A DNA stretch of 36,049 nucleotides from positions 1-36,049 of the forward strand of contig NZ_JAIXYH010000065.1 in the NCBI RefSeq assembly GCF_027490375.1. Direction: 5' to 3'. Source of the DNA: Flavobacterium sp. Lineage in GTDB: Bacteria > Bacteroidota > Bacteroidia > Flavobacteriales > Flavobacteriaceae. Position 1 is the first letter of the stretch. Every line of letters starts with the position of its first letter. Below are positions 8,079 to 16,002 of the stretch, piece by piece. Both the position numbers and the translations under genes were made by a program. The notes below the pieces were generated by a model. The model was not told the origin of the DNA, did not search any database, and saw nothing but the letters and a program-made list of their open reading frames with translations.

Positions 8079-8426
8079 ATGAAAACGATGTTTGTTTGGA
8101 GCGCGCTATTGATGTTCGCTGTTGGTTTTTCGCAAGGAATTGCGCCGAAGCATGAGGTAGTTGACAATTTGGTTAAATCAACGTATTACCACGATAACGG
8201 TCAAGTTGCGCAACAAGGTTATTATAAGAACGGTAAAGTTCACGGTCAGTGGGTGTCGTACGATGCTGCGGGTAATAAAGTAGCCATGGGAACTTACAAC
8301 GAAGGCGAGAAAACCGGGAAATGGTTCTTCTGGAATCAAAACAGCTTAAGCGAAGTCGATTATTCGTCTTCGCGTGTTGCCAAAGTTAAAAGCTGGAAGC
8401 AAGATGCTGTAGTAGTAAGAAACTAA
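8079..8426 (+). CDS. Secreted MORN-like (YwqK-type) repeat protein
   Basis: 115 residues with a signal peptide (MKTMFVWSALLMFAVGFSQ). The mature protein has two to three MORN_2-like repeats: YYHDNGQVAQQGYYKNGKVHG, then W-x-YDAAGNKVAMGTYNEGEKTG, then WFFWNQNSLSEVDY. Such repeats form a beta-hairpin sheet; in this phylum they are common in exported proteins labelled YwqK-like, and the 'antitoxin' name sometimes attached to that group is not supported here. Function is unknown; a structural or protein-binding role in the periplasm or outer membrane is plausible. It has its own promoter (8024-8052) and a strong terminator (8442-8472), so it is a single-gene unit. ATG at 8079 sits directly before the signal peptide. 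Confidence 0.85.
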   Translation: MKTMFVWSALLMFAVGFSQGIAPKHEVVDNLVKSTYYHDNGQVAQQGYYKNGKVHGQWVSYDAAGNKVAMGTYNEGEKTGKWFFWNQNSLSEVDYSSSRVAKVKSWKQDAVVVRN

Positions 8427-8441
8427 CTAATCCAATTATTG

Positions 8442-8472
8442 AAAAAGCACCGTCGAAAGGCGGTGCTTTTTT
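8442..8472 (+). terminator. Intrinsic terminator after the MORN-like gene
   Basis: AAAAAGCACCG (8442-8452) and CGGTGCTTTTT (8461-8471) form an 11-bp perfect stem with an 8-nt loop, followed by T, 16 nt after the stop codon. The A/T flanks make it potentially bidirectional. Confidence 0.92.
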
Positions 8473-8555
8473 GTTTATGGGAAATTTAAAATTAGTTGAT
8501 CTGGTAATTGATTTCGGATTAAATTTACTTCATTCAAAATTGCAAAACACACAAA

Positions 8556-8819
8556 ATGAAAGCAGTTACTTTAGCAAGCTTCCGAAAGCAACTTAACAAA
8601 TATCTGGCGGAGGTGACCGATTCGCAAGATGTACTAATCGTAGCGGGCAAGAAGGAAGACGATGCGGTGGTATGCCTGTCCATTAAAGAGTATAATTCTG
8701 TCATCGAGACATCGCATTTGCTTTCGACAAAAGCGAATCGAAATTGGCTTGACGAATCTATTTCGCAGTTCGAAAGTGGCGAATATAAAACGATAGATAT
8801 AGAGCACTATTTTAATTAA
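8556..8819 (+). CDS. Phd/YefM-family antitoxin, orphan
   Basis: 87 residues starting MKAVTLASFRKQLNKYLAEVTDSQDVLIV, the N-terminal fold of the Phd/YefM antitoxins: a beta-strand, an ARENL-like helix with SFRKQLNKYL, then a VIVAGKKEDDAVVCLSIKEYNSV strand-helix. The C-terminal tail (ISQFESGEYKTIDIEHYFN) is the toxin-binding type, usually matched by a YoeB/Txe RelE-fold mRNase. No such toxin follows: the 193 bp after the stop has no fitting ORF on either strand, and the next gene is unrelated and on the opposite strand. It may therefore be a solitary antitoxin, act on a toxin encoded elsewhere, or mark a lost toxin gene. DNA binding and autoregulation are known for the family; no operator was identified here. 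Confidence 0.88.
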   Translation: MKAVTLASFRKQLNKYLAEVTDSQDVLIVAGKKEDDAVVCLSIKEYNSVIETSHLLSTKANRNWLDESISQFESGEYKTIDIEHYFN

Positions 8820-8971
8820 CGAGCTACAGAATCATATATACTTTAACGCATAGCCAGCGACCTTCGGTTGGTATATAACGTTGTGGGCGAACGCGGAGTT
8901 GACCAGAAATGCGTGGTAGTTCAATGCCGATTCCACTACGATGATTTTTGAGCGGAAATGAATTTTGGTTC

Positions 8972-9004
8972 AACGTATTCCTTGCGTGAAGAACAGCAGC
9001 GGAA
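8972..9004. repeat. 33-bp direct repeat, copy 1
   Basis: AACGTATTCCTTGCGTGAAG (start of the unit) followed by AACAGCAGCGGAA. It matches 10016-10048 at 31 of 33 positions in the same orientation. The two copies bracket the gene at 9013-9972, lying just past its stop codon and just upstream of its start. Confidence 0.85.
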
Positions 9005-9012
9005 GTTCTCTT

Positions 9013-9972
9013 TTATTCTGCAAAAACACCATATAACACAATGGCTGGCGCTACCAACATACTTTTATGTGGTTTGCGTTTAAATTGATACGCATAATCG
9101 TAATTTAAAAAAGCATTTACATTGATAAGCTCTTCGGAAGACTTATTAATTTTTAATTTCCAGTACCTGTTAAAATAATCGGTTCTTTCAGAAATTTGAA
9201 ATTTGAGTTTAGTCTGTTCTTTTAAATCGGGTATGAAATTGAGCTTTCCGTCTTTTGGGTAGTTCAACAGTTTAACAGTCACAAAAATCTGCTCATTGGG
9301 TTTTAATTCATAGGCTTGGTTCAAAGGTACTTCTATTTTACCCTTTTGTTTTGTTTGAATCTTGATGCTGTCGGTCGAAAACAATTCTCTTGATATTAAA
9401 ATATAGTCGCTCACTTTCGTTTTTTCGATAGCAAAAAATTTAATGACCACATTGGTTTCATGAACGGCTTTGTCTATAAAAAAATCAACTTTACGAACCG
9501 CAATTGTTTTGCTGTGGGGATTAGTAAATAGTATTCCGCCATAAATCGAGTCTGAAATTCTGGCACTCCGGCTCTTAACAAATCTGTTTAATTCACCAAA
9601 GCGAATTGTGTTATCTCGCTTGTTGCTGATTACAACTTCGTCTAAAAACAGCATCCTCTTATTTAGATAAATTAAAGTATCAATTTTTGATTTTGGTACG
9701 ATAAGATCTTCGTAATCGAACTTTGATAAGAATAGAGAATCGTATGGCTTAGAGGAGTCTAAAGTTGTAAACTCGTTCAATTTTGTGATTCCTTTTGAAA
9801 CCGTATCACCACGAAATAAAAGGGTGTAGTTAACTTCTTCAATAAGCTCGTGTGTATCTTGATCTAGTACAATAAATGTTTGACAAAAAACATTTAGTTG
9901 TGTAAAAAGCAAAAAACAGAGAAGTGTTTTTAACTTATTAGATCGTTGTAATTTATGTTGAAAAAGAGGCAA
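9013..9972 (-). CDS. Exported protein of unknown function with CarboxypepD_reg-like N-terminus
   Basis: 319 residues with a hydrophobic signal segment (LKTLLCFLLFTQLNVFCQ). After it comes a short domain with TFIVLDQDTHELIEEVNYTLLFRGDTVSKG, resembling the carboxypeptidase-regulatory-like beta-sandwich, closed by LDEVVIS, the linker also seen before TonB-receptor plugs. The remaining ~200 residues (from about 120) are beta-rich with no recognised family and no barrel signature, so this is not a receptor. The only usable start is TTG at 9972; no in-frame ATG lies near. The gene is visibly more AT-rich, and its protein richer in Lys and Ile, than its neighbours, and it is flanked by 33-bp direct repeats, which suggests acquisition as a cassette. 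Function unknown. Confidence 0.7.
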   Translation of the reverse strand: MPLFQHKLQRSNKLKTLLCFLLFTQLNVFCQTFIVLDQDTHELIEEVNYTLLFRGDTVSKGITKLNEFTTLDSSKPYDSLFLSKFDYEDLIVPKSKIDTLIYLNKRMLFLDEVVISNKRDNTIRFGELNRFVKSRSARISDSIYGGILFTNPHSKTIAVRKVDFFIDKAVHETNVVIKFFAIEKTKVSDYILISRELFSTDSIKIQTKQKGKIEVPLNQAYELKPNEQIFVTVKLLNYPKDGKLNFIPDLKEQTKLKFQISERTDYFNRYWKLKINKSSEELINVNAFLNYDYAYQFKRKPHKSMLVAPAIVLYGVFAE

Positions 9973-10214
9973 AATATTGTTGTTAATCGCGTCTAAGTTA
10001 TAAAAATTTTATCATAACGTATTCCCTGCGTGAAGGACAGCAGCGGAAACCGTTTGCAGCTGTTTTGGAGCAGTGGCACGACGGAAACTGCGACCAGCGG
10101 AAGCACGTTTGCGGCGCAGCCAATGCCCAAAAGTGCAAAAACGTTGCAGCGAATGGCCTGACGGCGGTGCACTATTTTCGATGACGCAACAGCGCATCTG
10201 CCGGCACGCTCTAA
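9973..10214. other. GC-rich non-coding segment containing direct repeat copy 2
   Basis: 10016-10048 is the second copy of the 33-bp repeat. It continues into about 155 bp of GC-rich sequence with internal motif echoes (CAGCGGAA at 10041 and CCAGCGGAAG near 10093). Short ORFs here have no protein-like composition. Similar GC-rich text precedes copy 1 (about 8855-8971), suggesting each repeat is one end of a longer intergenic element. Confidence 0.6.
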
Positions 10215-10436
10215 TAACCTGAGTTCGACATAAAAACCTTTGTTAGATCGCTTGAGATGAAAACTTTATATTGGCAACTAATAATTACGATGCATTATTT
10301 TTTATCGCTAATCATTTAAACAGTCGCTTACGTCGTTGTATTTTTTTGCGATACCTCGGTATCCCAAAGAAAATACGCCTTGTAATCAACTATTTAAATG
10401 ATTTCTAACTTCGATTTTTATATCGAACTCAGTTTA
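10215..10436. mobile_element. MITE-like foldback element, copy A (or structured RNA)
   Basis: Terminal inverted repeats of 22 bp match at 20 positions (10215-10236 and 10415-10436; core GAGTTCGACATAAAAA versus GAGTTCGATATAAAAA). The interior has TTTTTTTGCGATAC (10341-10354) leading into a perfect hairpin GATACC-TC-GGTATC (10350-10363). A diverged copy of the same length lies inverted at about 31229-31437. No ORF is inside. Terminal repeats and two dispersed copies suggest a non-autonomous transposable element; the conserved internal hairpin leaves a structured RNA possible. Confidence 0.65.
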
Positions 10437-10440
10437 ATAA

Positions 10441-10468
10441 AAAAACCGACACTTTTCAGTATCGGTTT
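10441..10468 (-). terminator. Intrinsic terminator of the sucAB operon
   Basis: AAACCGACAC (10443-10452) pairs with GTATCGGTTT (10459-10468) with one mismatch and a 6-nt loop. On the minus strand it lies 22 nt past the sucB stop and runs into a T-run. Confidence 0.8.
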
Positions 10469-10490
10469 CTGTATAAAAACTAACTTCTTT

Positions 10491-11738
10491 TTATAATTCG
10501 AGGGCTTTCTGAGCGTCGCCGTTCATTAATAATTCGAGCGGATTTTCGAGTGCTTCTTTAACAGCTACCAAGAAACCAACCGACTCGCGGCCGTCGATAA
10601 TGCGGTGATCGTACGACAGCGCCACGTACATCATCGGGTGAATTTCGACTTTTCCGTTTACAGCAATCGGGCGCTCGATGATGTTGTGCATACCTAAAAT
10701 ACCCGATTGCGGTGGGTTGATGATGGGCGTGCTAAGCATGCTTCCGAAAACGCCGCCGTTTGAAATGGTAAACGTTCCTCCGGTCATATCGTCTACGGTA
10801 ATTTGCCCGTCGCGAGCGCGTAAAGCCAAGCGCTTAATTTCGGCTTCTACACCTCTAAACGTTAGGTTTTCGGCGTTGCGAACTACAGGAACCATCAAAC
10901 CTTTTGGTCCGCTAACGGCAACTGAAATATCGCAGAAATCGTATGAAATTTTATCGTTTCCGTCGATCATCGAATTTACATCTGGGTACAATTGCAATGC
11001 GCGAACAACCGCCTTTGTAAAAAACGACATATAGCCGAGGCTTAATCCGCCGTGTTTAGCCTTAAATGCGTCTTTGTATTGGTTGCGAATGATGTTTATT
11101 GGCGTCATGTTTACCTCGTTAAACGTGGTAAGCATGGCGGTTTCGTTTTTAGCGGCCACCAAACGCTCGGCAACCTTACGGCGCAACATAGATAATTTGG
11201 TTCGCGATGAGCTGCGGTTTCCTCCGGTTGGCGTTCCCATGCTGGCTGGCGCGTTTACGGCATCGTCTTTTGTAATACGTCCGTCTTTTCCGGTGCCTTT
11301 GATAGCAGTTGGGTCAAGTTGACGCTCATCGATGATTTTACGAGCTGCTGGCGATGGCGTTCCTGCGGCGTATGTTGGTGCAGCTGCGGCTGGAGTTGCG
11401 AGCGTTTCTGCTTTTGGCGCTTCTGCCTTTGGTGCTTCTGCCTTTGGAGCTTCGGCTTTAGGCGCTTCAGTTGCTGCTCCGGCTGCTGGTTTAGCTGCTG
11501 AGGTGTCGATCAAACAAACTACGGCGCCCACTGCTACGGCGTCGCCTTCAGCTGCTTTTAGGGTAATAATACCGCTGGCTTCTGCCGGAAGTTCGAGTGT
11601 TGCCTTATCGGAATCCACTTCGGCAATTGCTTGATCTTTTTCGACATAGTCGCCGTCTTTTACCAACCAAGTTGCAATTTCAACTTCGGTGATTGATTCG
11701 CCCGGAGAGGGCACTTTCATTTCTAGGATATTGCTCAT
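10491..11738 (-). CDS. sucB: 2-oxoglutarate dehydrogenase E2, dihydrolipoyllysine succinyltransferase
   Basis: With the start at ATG 11738 the protein has 415 residues. The lipoyl domain (1-78) carries the lipoylated K45 in [13 protein letters not shown]. An Ala/Pro/Lys linker follows (about 82-127) with the pentapeptide EAPKA repeated four times, then the E1/E3-binding domain (128-163, [22 protein letters not shown]). The catalytic acyltransferase domain holds H378 and D382 in [11 protein letters not shown]. It transfers the succinyl group from lipoamide to CoA in the TCA-cycle complex. A longer frame begins at TTG 11753, but ATG 11738 gives the standard [16 protein letters not shown] start. 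It lies 42 bp downstream of sucA on the same strand, so the two form one operon, closed by the terminator at 10441. The E3 subunit is not in the window. Confidence 0.97.
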   Translation of the reverse strand: MSNILEMKVPSPGESITEVEIATWLVKDGDYVEKDQAIAEVDSDKATLELPAEASGIITLKAAEGDAVAVGAVVCLIDTSAAKPAAGAATEAPKAEAPKAEAPKAEAPKAETLATPAAAAPTYAAGTPSPAARKIIDERQLDPTAIKGTGKDGRITKDDAVNAPASMGTPTGGNRSSSRTKLSMLRRKVAERLVAAKNETAMLTTFNEVNMTPINIIRNQYKDAFKAKHGGLSLGYMSFFTKAVVRALQLYPDVNSMIDGNDKISYDFCDISVAVSGPKGLMVPVVRNAENLTFRGVEAEIKRLALRARDGQITVDDMTGGTFTISNGGVFGSMLSTPIINPPQSGILGMHNIIERPIAVNGKVEIHPMMYVALSYDHRIIDGRESVGFLVAVKEALENPLELLMNGDAQKALEL

Positions 11739-11780
11739 TGCGTTACTCTTCAAATTTTAATAATGATATCTGGGATAAAT

Positions 11781-14555
11781 TTAGCTAAATAAATTCTTGT
11801 CGAAAACCATGGCGATAGCTGCTGCATGACGTTTTTTGGAACGTGCGTAGCTACCGGCAGCAGGTGCGCTGTATGCTTTTAGCGAGGCCAATCGGAGTTT
11901 AATCCAGTTGAAATGCATCAACATAAAACTGTAAGCACCCATGTTTTTCGGTTCTTCCTGTGCCCAAACGTAATCGTCGGCATTTGGATACGACGCGATA
12001 ATTTCTTTTAATTGCTCGGTGGCAAGCGGGAATAATTGTTCGATACGTACCAATGCTACATCGGTTCTTCCCAAAGCTTCGCGCTCGGCAACTAAATCGT
12101 AGTAGAATTTTCCGGTACAGAAAACCAGCGATTTCACTTTTGATTTATCTGCATTTGGATCGTCGATTACTTCTTGGAAACGACCGTTTGCCAATTCATC
12201 TAAAGACGAAACTACTGAAGGATGTCTGAGTAAACTCTTAGGTGTAAATACGATTAATGGTTTGCGGAACGACGTTTTCATTTGTCGGCGCAACAAGTGG
12301 TAAAAGTTTGCCGGTGTAGTACAATCAGCGACATACATGTTTTCGTTGGCGCACATTTGTAAGTAGCGTTCCATACGTGCTGAGGAGTGTTCGGCACCTT
12401 GACCTTCGTATCCGTGAGGCAGGAGCATTACGAGTCCGTTTTGGTTGTTCCATTTATCTTCGGCTGCCGAAATGTATTGGTCGATCATAATCTGCGCGCC
12501 GTTGCTGAAATCGCCGAATTGTGCTTCCCAAATGGTCAGTGTTTTCGGACTTGCAAGTGCGTAACCGTAATCGAAACCTACTACGCCGTATTCAGACAAC
12601 AGTGAGTTGTAAATTCTGAATGTGCCTTTTGCCGCATCGCCTAATTGGTGTAACGGCATTACTTCTTCTTCGGAGTCTTCTACTTTTACAACGGCGTGGC
12701 GGTGCGAGAATGTTCCGCGTTCCACGTCTTGTCCGGAAATGCGCACGTCGAAACCTTCGGTATTTAAAGTAGCGTAAGCCAGTAATTCGCCCATTGCCCA
12801 ATCGAGCTTGTCGTTAGCGATCATGTTTTTACGGTCGGTAAATAATTTCGAAATCTTGCTGATGAATTTTTTATCGGCAGGCAAATCGGTAATTACTTCG
12901 GCTACTTGTCGGAGCGATTCTCGGTTGTACGTGGTATCTACAACTTCGAGCATTTCCGCCTGATTTGCTTGCTTAAAGCCTTCCCATTCGTTTTGCATGA
13001 AGGGCGTAATGATGGTCAAATCTTTCTTGCGTGAAGCTTCCAGATTTTCTTCTAAAACGGCCTTGTATTGCTCTTCTAAGCTTTTTACAAAACTACTGTC
13101 GATAAGCCCGGTGGCAATTAGCTGTTCGGCGTAGATGTCGCGCGGATTTTTATGTTTTGCAATAATTTTATACAACTTTGGTTGTGTGAATCGAGGTTCA
13201 TCGCCTTCGTTGTGTCCGTATTTACGGTATCCGAGAACATCGATAAAAACGTCGCTTCCAAAGGTCATTCGGTAATCAAGCGCAAATAACATGGCGTGAA
13301 CTACGGCTTCGGTATCGTCGGCATTCACGTGAAGTACGGGCGACAGTGTTACTTTAGCCACATCGGTGCAGTAGGTTGAGCTACGCGCATCCAAATAATT
13401 GGTAGTGAAGCCAACTTGGTTATTGATTACTACGTGAATGGTTCCGCCGGTTTTATAGCCGTCGAGTTGTGCCATTTGTACGATTTCGTAAACAATACCT
13501 TGTCCGGCAACGGCTGCATCTCCGTGAAGCGCAATGGGCAATACTTTTTTGTTGTCGTCGGAGTAGTAACGATCTTGTTTAGCACGCGCTATACCTTCGA
13601 TTACCGCGCCAACAGTTTCGAGGTGCGAAGGGTTGGGTGCTAGGTTGATGTTAATGCTTTTTCCGGATTTGGTTTGGCGGTCGGAGGTAAGTCCGAGGTG
13701 GTACTTCACATCGCCGTCGAAAAGCGCATCATCGTCGTAGTCTTTTCCGTCGAATTCCGAGAAAATATCCTGGGTTGGTTTTCCAAAGATGTTCGCCAAT
13801 ACATTTAGTCGGCCGCGGTGTGCCATTCCCATAACGAATTGTTCTACACCTTTTTCTGCGGCAGCTTCAATAAGTGCGTCTAAGCCAGGAATTACCGATT
13901 CGCAGCCTTCTAGTGAGAAACGTTTCTGACCCACATATTTGGTATGCAAAAAGTTTTCAAAAGAAACGGCTTCGTTTAATTTGGCAAGTATGTGTTTTTT
14001 CTGATCGGTATCAAATTTAGGTTGGTTGTCGTTGTAACCAATTTTATCTTGAATCCATTGAATGACTTCCGGATTTCGGATATACATGTATTCCACACCT
14101 ATCGATTTGCAATAGATGTTATCGAGGTGTCCGATGATTTCACGCAACGGGCAAGGTGCAATTTTTATGGCTTTCGCTGCATCGAAAACAGTGTCTAAGT
14201 CGGCGTTTGAAAGGCCGTAGTTTTCAAGTGCGAGTGTTGGCGAATAGGTTCTGCGTTCGCGAACGGGATTGGTTCGGGTGAATAAGTGTCCACGTGTGCG
14301 ATACGCATCGATGAGTTTAAGAACGTTGAATTCTTTTTGAAGCTTATCTGAAATGGCCGAAACATCTTCGTTTGCCGCGGCGTAAACTATTTTTTCAACA
14401 GTTTGCTCGTTGCCGGCGGAGCTTAATCCGAAGTCGAAACCTTGAAGGAAACTTCTCCAACTAGGCTCAACGCTATCGGGGTTTTGAAGATATTGTTCGT
14501 ATAAATCGCCAAAGAAAGCGGTGTGTGCAGCATTTAAGAATGAAAACCTATCCAT
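11781..14555 (-). CDS. sucA: 2-oxoglutarate dehydrogenase E1 component
   Basis: 924 residues, the usual length for OdhA/SucA. The N-terminus (MDRFSFLNAAHTAFFGDLYEQY) has the E2-binding segment typical of the family. Thiamine-diphosphate binding is shown by GDAAVAGQG (345-353) with NNQVGFTT (378-385), and MGMAHRGRLNVLAN (242-255) is the conserved substrate-channel block. The C-terminal half has QEEPKNMGAYSFM, a family hallmark. It decarboxylates 2-oxoglutarate and transfers the succinyl group to the lipoyl arm of SucB in the cytoplasm. It is first in the sucA-sucB operon. A TAnnTTTG-like box on the minus strand (TACTTTTG, complement of 14593-14600) lies 37 nt upstream of the start and may be its -7 element. 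Confidence 0.98.
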   Translation of the reverse strand: MDRFSFLNAAHTAFFGDLYEQYLQNPDSVEPSWRSFLQGFDFGLSSAGNEQTVEKIVYAAANEDVSAISDKLQKEFNVLKLIDAYRTRGHLFTRTNPVRERRTYSPTLALENYGLSNADLDTVFDAAKAIKIAPCPLREIIGHLDNIYCKSIGVEYMYIRNPEVIQWIQDKIGYNDNQPKFDTDQKKHILAKLNEAVSFENFLHTKYVGQKRFSLEGCESVIPGLDALIEAAAEKGVEQFVMGMAHRGRLNVLANIFGKPTQDIFSEFDGKDYDDDALFDGDVKYHLGLTSDRQTKSGKSININLAPNPSHLETVGAVIEGIARAKQDRYYSDDNKKVLPIALHGDAAVAGQGIVYEIVQMAQLDGYKTGGTIHVVINNQVGFTTNYLDARSSTYCTDVAKVTLSPVLHVNADDTEAVVHAMLFALDYRMTFGSDVFIDVLGYRKYGHNEGDEPRFTQPKLYKIIAKHKNPRDIYAEQLIATGLIDSSFVKSLEEQYKAVLEENLEASRKKDLTIITPFMQNEWEGFKQANQAEMLEVVDTTYNRESLRQVAEVITDLPADKKFISKISKLFTDRKNMIANDKLDWAMGELLAYATLNTEGFDVRISGQDVERGTFSHRHAVVKVEDSEEEVMPLHQLGDAAKGTFRIYNSLLSEYGVVGFDYGYALASPKTLTIWEAQFGDFSNGAQIMIDQYISAAEDKWNNQNGLVMLLPHGYEGQGAEHSSARMERYLQMCANENMYVADCTTPANFYHLLRRQMKTSFRKPLIVFTPKSLLRHPSVVSSLDELANGRFQEVIDDPNADKSKVKSLVFCTGKFYYDLVAEREALGRTDVALVRIEQLFPLATEQLKEIIASYPNADDYVWAQEEPKNMGAYSFMLMHFNWIKLRLASLKAYSAPAAGSYARSKKRHAAAIAMVFDKNLFS

Positions 14556-14592
14556 AATTTGGGAACAATCACTATTGTTAAAAAATGTTGTG

Positions 14593-14600
14593 CAAAAGTA
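14593..14600 (-). promoter_or_regulatory. Candidate -7 box of the sucAB promoter
   Basis: TACTTTTG on the minus strand matches TAnnTTTG and is 37 nt upstream of the sucA ATG. A clear TTG at -33 is missing, so confidence is moderate to low. Confidence 0.4.
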
Positions 14601-14660
14601 CGTCTTTATGCGGTAATTGACTGCGATACTTTACTTTTATGGCATAAAATTATCTTAAAA

Positions 14661-15194
14661 GTGAAGAATTCGAAATTGCTTCAGAAACGTACACTGCTTA
14701 TTGCGATTTTTTTCTGCGTTTTGAGCTTTGGTCAGAAGCAAGATTTGCCTGAATCTGAGGTCGAATTTTGGGATCGCGTACAATTTGGTGGCGGCGCCGG
14801 TTTGGCAATTGGTTCCGAGTTTACATCGATTTCGGTGTCGCCCCAAGCTGCATATTCTTTCAACCAATATTTTGCCGCAGGTGTTGGTTTAAATGCGGGG
14901 TATATTCGGGAGCGTAACTTGTTTAAAGCGCAAAATTACGGGATGTCGCTGCTCGGATTATTTTCTCCGACCTCTGTGGTTCAGATTTCTGCCGAACTCA
15001 ATCAAACGTATTATACCTATACGTACGAAGATGTGTTGCAGCCCGACGAGCAGTTTTGGGATACGGCTCTGTTTTTAGGCGTCGGATATACCAACGGCAA
15101 TGTTACTTTAGGTGTCCGGTATGACGTATTATTTGACCGCGACCGTTCACCAAACGGAAGTCCGCTCATGCCATTTGTTCGCGTATTTTTTTAG
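14661..15194 (+). CDS. Small predicted outer-membrane beta-barrel protein
   Basis: About 177 residues from GTG 14661. The open frame runs back to 14559, but the segment before the GTG is not signal-like, whereas VKNSKLLQKRTLLIAIFFCVLSFGQ is a good signal peptide. The mature protein alternates hydrophobic/polar strands with many Gly and aromatics (VQFGGGAGLAIGSEFTSISV, YFAAGVGLNAGY, ALFLGVGYTNGNVTLGVRYD) and ends in Phe (MPFVRVFF), as outer-membrane barrels do. It diverges from sucA. Proteins of this type beside sucA are, from memory, sometimes labelled 'alpha-ketoglutarate decarboxylase', which nothing in this sequence supports and which is probably name transfer from the neighbour. Start choice is uncertain. 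Confidence 0.72.
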   Translation: MKNSKLLQKRTLLIAIFFCVLSFGQKQDLPESEVEFWDRVQFGGGAGLAIGSEFTSISVSPQAAYSFNQYFAAGVGLNAGYIRERNLFKAQNYGMSLLGLFSPTSVVQISAELNQTYYTYTYEDVLQPDEQFWDTALFLGVGYTNGNVTLGVRYDVLFDRDRSPNGSPLMPFVRVFF

Positions 15195-15265
15195 AAGCTA
15201 ATTGTGGTGGCGATGAGAATCGATGAATTGACTGTTGAATGTATCGTATTTTAGAGGCTAGAAAC

Positions 15266-15720
15266 TAGTCCCGATGGCTATCGGGATAGAAGCTAGTTCC
15301 GATAGCTATCGGAATTGCGACGTTCACCACTTTACGTATCTTTCACCCACCCAAACCCGCGAATCGTCGCTTTATGAGATTTTCGAAGACAAACATTGCG
15401 TACTTTGTGAAAAACTTTGTGGAACATTGTGCTCCTTTTCTTAGATGATAGAAGCTAGTCCCGATGGCTATCGGGATAGAAGTTAGACTCGATGAGTTTA
15501 CCACTTTACGTATCGTTTTCCCTCCCAAGCCCGCGAATCGACGCTGTATGAGATTTCTGAAAACAAACATTGTGTACTTTGTGAAAAACTTTGTGGAACA
15601 TTGTGCTATTTTTTAGAAGCTAGTCCCGATAGCCATCGGGATAGACACGAGTTCCGATAGCTATCGGAATAGACTTTGCAACGTTCACCACTTTACGTAT
15701 CGTTTTCCCTCCCTAACTTT
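15266..15720. repeat. Three tandem copies of a composite palindromic repeat
   Basis: Units begin at about 15266, 15457 and 15620. Each opens with TAGTCCCGAT-GGCT-ATCGGGA-type palindromes (the third as AGCC) and continues with CCACTTTACGTATC. Units 1 and 2 share about 110 bp (15321-15433 and 15495-15607), both ending GTGGAACATTGTGCT; unit 3 is cut after about 40 bp of it. Perfect 18-bp palindromes TTCCGATAGCTATCGGAA lie at 15297-15314 and 15652-15669. ORFs across this block are repeat artefacts. Confidence 0.88.
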
Positions 15721-15732
15721 CGTATGGTCGTT

Positions 15733-16002
15733 GTCTGAGCTTGTCGAATACCTTTTTTTCTTTTTCACTTCTTTACCTTTTTTCTATTTTTTCGCTTCTT
15801 TCGCTTCTTTCGCTTCTTTCTATTTTTTCGCATCTTCTCCGCGCGAACGGGTGGAGCGATATCCTTTTTTGCGCTACGGAATTTCCACTAAAAGGTTGCA
15901 AAAAAGATTTAGCGGAACACGTGACGGCGTGAAACTCTTTTGCGCAGCGACGACTCGTTTGCCGGCGCGCCCAAAAACTTCGAAAATTAAATCAAGGGTT
16001 TA
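15733..16002. repeat. CTTCGACA relic, polypyrimidine tract and GC-rich foldback element
   Basis: CTGAGCTTGTCGAA (15735-15748) is one more inverted copy of the CTTCGACA-type repeat. From 15751 to about 15839 the + strand is nearly all C and T, with CGCTTCTTT repeated three times. A GC-rich block follows (about 15839-15975) with TTTTTTGC (15865-15872) complementary to GCAAAAAA (15898-15905). No gene is supported here; the Phe/Ser-rich ORF is a product of the pyrimidine tract. Confidence 0.7.

Noticed and set aside
8820..9012. YoeB/RelE toxin gene or remnant after the antitoxin
   Set aside because: Reading all frames gives only short stop-broken peptides with no RelE-type motif; the sequence is repeat-like.
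8855..10048. Integron attC sites flanking the unknown gene
   Set aside because: The GTTRRRY/RYYYAAC core sites and paired L boxes of attC are not present around the 33-bp repeats; no integrase is seen.
10012..10197. 61-residue Arg-rich minus-strand ORF
   Set aside because: It lies in the GC-rich repeat segment containing the 33-bp direct repeat, and has no protein-like pattern.
15343..15570. 75-residue ORF on the minus strand
   Set aside because: It is a translation of two copies of the tandem repeat, which makes its own sequence repeat; no signal, start context or family.
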